Shown here: one piece after another, positions 59,001-62,000 of the stretch
Position numbering within the stretch: the stretch's first letter is position 1
How the letters are laid out: each line of letters begins with the position of its first letter
Assembly: GCA_032158295.1 (NCBI GenBank)
Contig: CM063263.1
Span: forward strand, 8,862,501 to 8,926,500
Length of the DNA stretch: 64,000 nt
Origin: Pycnopodia helianthoides
Taxonomy: Eukaryota; Echinodermata; Asteroidea; Forcipulatida; Asteriidae
Reading direction: 5' to 3'
Notes under the pieces: generated by a model
What the model was told of the DNA's origin: nothing
The model's input: only the letters and a program-made list of their open reading frames with translations
The model's database searches: none
Translations under genes and position numbers: made by a program

Positions 59001-62000
59001 CACCACTAGACCACTGAGATTGCCCTGTAGCTAGAGGCATTTTGATTCCACTATTTCAGCATCGGTACCGCAACAATTTATCTGTTAAATAAATTTTATC
59101 GGACCAGCGGTCAAGGCTCATTGAATCGATCAATGTTTTCTGGACGCATTGAAGTGGAATTTCAGTGAAGTGACCATTCAGACAATCTGTGGAAACAAAT
59201 ACATGTAGGTGAAGATATTTGCTCCTATTTTTATTTTCTATGATGATTCTCATCAAAGCCTGTTCAGAATCGAGATGCATTTGATGCCGGAAACACCGGG
59301 GCGAACCTCCTGTCTTAGCGACAATGTACTGGGGTCTTTTACAAGTAGTGATAGTTTTTAATACAACACACGGGACCTCCGTCTTTACGGACAAAGCAAT
59401 AATGATTAAGTGTCTTGCTTAAGGACAAAATGTGTCATGACTAGGACGCGAATCCACACTCTGCTGATCGGAAACACCAAAACTTGAGTTTGTTGCTCTT
59501 ATCCGCTCGGCCATGACACGCCACATGAGTATACTTATGAGTAAACCTTGTGCACAAAAATAATTTGTTGAAGCAGTTTCTGACTGTTAACCCTAGGAGT
59601 GTATTAGAGGCAAAGTATACCTTTAGTTTTTGGGACTGTTTGATTGTTTTAATCCTATATAAATGTAGATATATATACAATAAAACTAACCGGTGAAAGT
59701 TTCATTTCAAAAGGTGGTCGCATTTTTGAAATATCGCCAAAATCCGCAGCCAATTATGTTTATGCATAAAGAATAATCCCTAATAGGAATACACGATCTG
59801 AGAAACCTTTCTGACAGAAAAAAGTTTTCTCAGATTAAAATTTTGGGGGATAAAAAATTTCCACAAAAGTCATTTTCACCTGTATTTTAATCTGAATATC
59901 TCATCAGCACCACCTTTGGGAGGACACAGACTCCAGTGAGCCTAGCCCAGAGAATGGTGACCAAGTCAAGCTCGACGAGGAATTCGTGGTCATCAACGAG
60001 CACATTGTGTCCAAGTCCCTCCAGAAGAGGGTGCTCTCCTCTGCGGACACGACGACCGGTCTGAACAGTCGAGCCCTCACCCTGAAAGAGGGGGTGCTGC
60101 AGGAGAGTCGAACATATGCCATTGTGGTCCAGGCTCATAGTCACGGTGAGAGAAGCTCCCTGTTATTTGTCAGTTGTCTTTCTATATTCGGTTTGCGGTA
60201 ACACCATGTGTATAAATATCAACTTTGCTGTGTAGATTTGTTCTTTAGAGAACTTGTCTTGCTATTTATTCTACTACCGCGGAGTAGATTTTCGGAATTC
60301 GGGAGACTTCTCAGTTCTGAAAAGAACTGTCCTGCTTATTAACTACTACCTGGGCGGGAGGTAGGATATCGGCCTGGACAACTACTTTAGCTTTGAAGAT
60401 CGGGGGGACTTCTTGTAATTAACTGCACTGCCGCGGAGTGAGTTCTTTTGGTCTCTGTTGTCTTTGAAACACAAATCTATCAAGAAATAACTTGATATTT
60501 AAAAAAAAAAAAAATTGGCATCCCCTTAAGGTGATCCCTCTGCTGCAGCTTCCCAGGTTGTATCGTAAATTTGGGTGTGATCTCTAGCCATTGGGCAGTT
60601 ACAGGTTGAACGGCTTCTGACTGGCACCCCTGAACAAAGATATTGACAAAATAGGGAGACCGCCAACATTAGGGCTAGATAGCTCAGTTGGTAGAGCACT
60701 GGCACGTTAATCTGGAGATCGCAGGTTTAAGTCCAAAATTATTTAACAATTTACCCAGTCAGTTTCCCTTGTGGTTTACCATTTGACTATTTTAGTAATC
60801 CATTTGTTTAACTCCATCGCCTTAAGGCGGGGCTGAACTGTGTTGCGCTTTATAAATTTATCTTTGTTTGTATTACTTGATAAAAAAACAACAACAACCT
60901 CCAAACAATTAATGTATGATCTGCTTTACAGAGAATGGGATTACCAGGACCGGGGAAGCCCATCAGTACACCCTGGTTAACACCGGCCCCAGGGCTGGCC
61001 TGTGTTCCATCACCCCGGGTGAAGGGACTGAAATGGAAACGGTCTTCACAATAAACTGCCTCGGCTGGCAGGACCAGGTAATCTTTTTTTTTTTTTTAAA
61101 GTGCTCACGAATCCATTCAGGTTTTGGGTTTGTCCACCAAGATCAAAGTATAACTTAATCCGAGTGGCTCTTATGTTCTGCATTCACTAGGTAGTCACTA
61201 GACCATACACAATGCCCCCAGCATTTATATTTTAGCCATTACGGACATTCGAAGAGCGTTTGATAAAAAGCTGGATGCGTTTGGTGGTGTAATTATGACA
61301 CACAATCTAAAAATTTCCCATATGACCAGTGTAGAATCTTGCCTGCCAAGAAATGCCCTGAAATGTACAGCGTCACTCCATTTGTAAACCAAGGGTACAG
61401 GGTCTATAGTATTCCTGGTAAGAATTTGTAATGTTTGTAGTTTCGCTATTAGTTTAAACTAAACGACTTTATGCATCTGAGCTTTTTTGAAACTTGGTCC
61501 AGGGCCCAGTTTCATAGAGCTGCTTAAGCACAAAAGGAGCTTAGCACAACCAAATTATGCTTACCAGAGTAACTTTACCATCCAAAATACCATGTCACAT
61601 GCACCATTCCTGACTGGTATCCTGCTAGTTATTGCTCAGCACAAAATTTGTAAGCAAAATTGTCTGCTTAAGCAGCTCTACATTGGGACCTGGGCCCAAT
61701 TTCACAAAGCCTGTAAGCACAAAAACCTGCTGAGCACAGAAAACTCTTGCTTAGCAATAATAGGTTACCAGCTAAAATACCATACAGTCACCATTGCTGC
61801 GACTGGTTCCCCACCCATTTCTTGCTTAGCAAAAAATTTGCTAAGCAGAATTTTTGCTTAACGCTCTATGAAATTGGGCCCAGGTGACACACTCTATGGT
61901 CAAGCATGACATTAAGCATAAAGGTATCTTGTTATCTATCCAGCATGCACCAATTCAGTATGAGATTAGTTACAGCCTCAATGAGACCGAAGACCTCACC

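Noticed and set aside
60672..60745. Possible functional tRNA gene
   Set aside because: Boxes A and B are present, but acceptor and anticodon stems do not pair properly. The sequence continues into a repeated SINE body, so it is SINE rather than tRNA. The same holds for 17444, 50570 and 59510 (- strand).
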